Below, in pieces: positions 63,952 through 64,000 of a DNA stretch of 64,000 nt (the stretch's first letter is position 1; every line of letters starts with the position of its first letter). Source of the DNA: JBBQVS01 sp963792705 (GTDB lineage Bacteria > Chloroflexota > Ktedonobacteria > Ktedonobacterales > Ktedonobacteraceae). The stretch is taken from NCBI GenBank assembly GCA_963792705.1, contig CAWBXD010000011.1, positions 186,001 to 250,000 of the forward strand. The letters run 5' to 3'. The notes beneath the pieces were generated by a model. That model was given only the letters and a program-made list of their open reading frames with translations, had not been told where the DNA came from and made no database searches. The position numbers and the translations under genes were made by a program.

Positions 63952-64000
63952 ACTTTTTCTCTCTATAGTGTATAGTTGGAAGAGCAAGCAACTCTGCCGC

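Noticed and set aside
1..64000. tRNA, rRNA or riboswitch
   Set aside because: No cloverleaf, rRNA segment or known riboswitch core was recognised by eye; a covariance-model search would be needed to exclude them fully.

Overview
The window looks like chromosomal DNA of a Chloroflexota bacterium, most likely class Ktedonobacteria. This is inferred from gene style, not from a marker gene: many secreted proteins with Thr-Pro repeat linkers, Vgb-type beta-propellers, a sedolisin, FHA and kinase-like signalling proteins, a DUF1800/DUF1501 pair, Tat-exported enzymes, and mid-range base composition. No rRNA, tRNA, CRISPR array, integrase or intact transposase was recognised.

Layout. 0-1.1 kb: 3' part of a ThiO-like glycine oxidase. 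1.1-3 kb: a phage-type large terminase (minus strand) with its own promoter flanked by two related 16-bp operator-like sites, facing a small acidic ORF. 3-12.5 kb: two secreted beta-propeller proteins, a single-domain response regulator, a two-TM Thr-Pro-rich protein and an RpoD-family sigma factor. 12.6-15.4 kb: an amino-acid-permease/GGDEF/HD-GYP fusion. 15.5-23.4 kb: a plus-strand capsid operon (unknown protein, fused head protease and HK97-type capsid protein, beta-helix spike-like protein, small proteins, head-tail adaptor, tail-like protein). 23.5-26.4 kb: a frameshifted Thr-Pro repeat membrane protein, palindromic repeats and a cytochrome P450. 26.4-28.5 kb: a minus-strand portal operon (portal, head-completion-like protein, small helical protein). 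So terminase, capsid and portal sit in three transcription units on two strands, separated by cell-type genes and without integrase, replication, lysis or long-tail genes. This is either a broken provirus or a domesticated, gene-transfer-agent-like system, and is the main discovery candidate.

28.6-48.5 kb: P-loop kinase, DUF1697, a kinase-like protein lacking the catalytic Asp, DUF3311 plus sodium:solute symporter, a large SdrD-B/DUF11 surface protein with a sortase, a frameshifted vanadium haloperoxidase, a phosphonate-type HAD hydrolase plus FAD oxidoreductase, a secreted phospholipase-D-like protein, the DUF1800/DUF1501 pair and a secreted glycosidase. 48.7-52 kb: a sedolisin whose C-terminal FAEG repeats match those of the propeller at 5.5 kb. 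52.1-57.2 kb: response regulator and a 2-oxoacid dehydrogenase operon (E1alpha, E1beta, E2, lipA). 57.3-64 kb: a divergent XRE regulator pair, a DoxX-like membrane protein, an FHA-PrsW protease, two small proteins and an L-arabinokinase-like GHMP kinase.

Two DNA-level themes recur. Gene ends carry unusually long, near-perfect hairpins (arms of 22-36 bp). A dispersed palindromic element built on GTAGGGACCGAT...ATCGGTCCCTAC occurs at eight places, in three of them as part of a larger MITE-like unit. Three genes are broken by frame changes (near 3.69, 23.8 and 37.8 kb), which may be real decay or assembly error.
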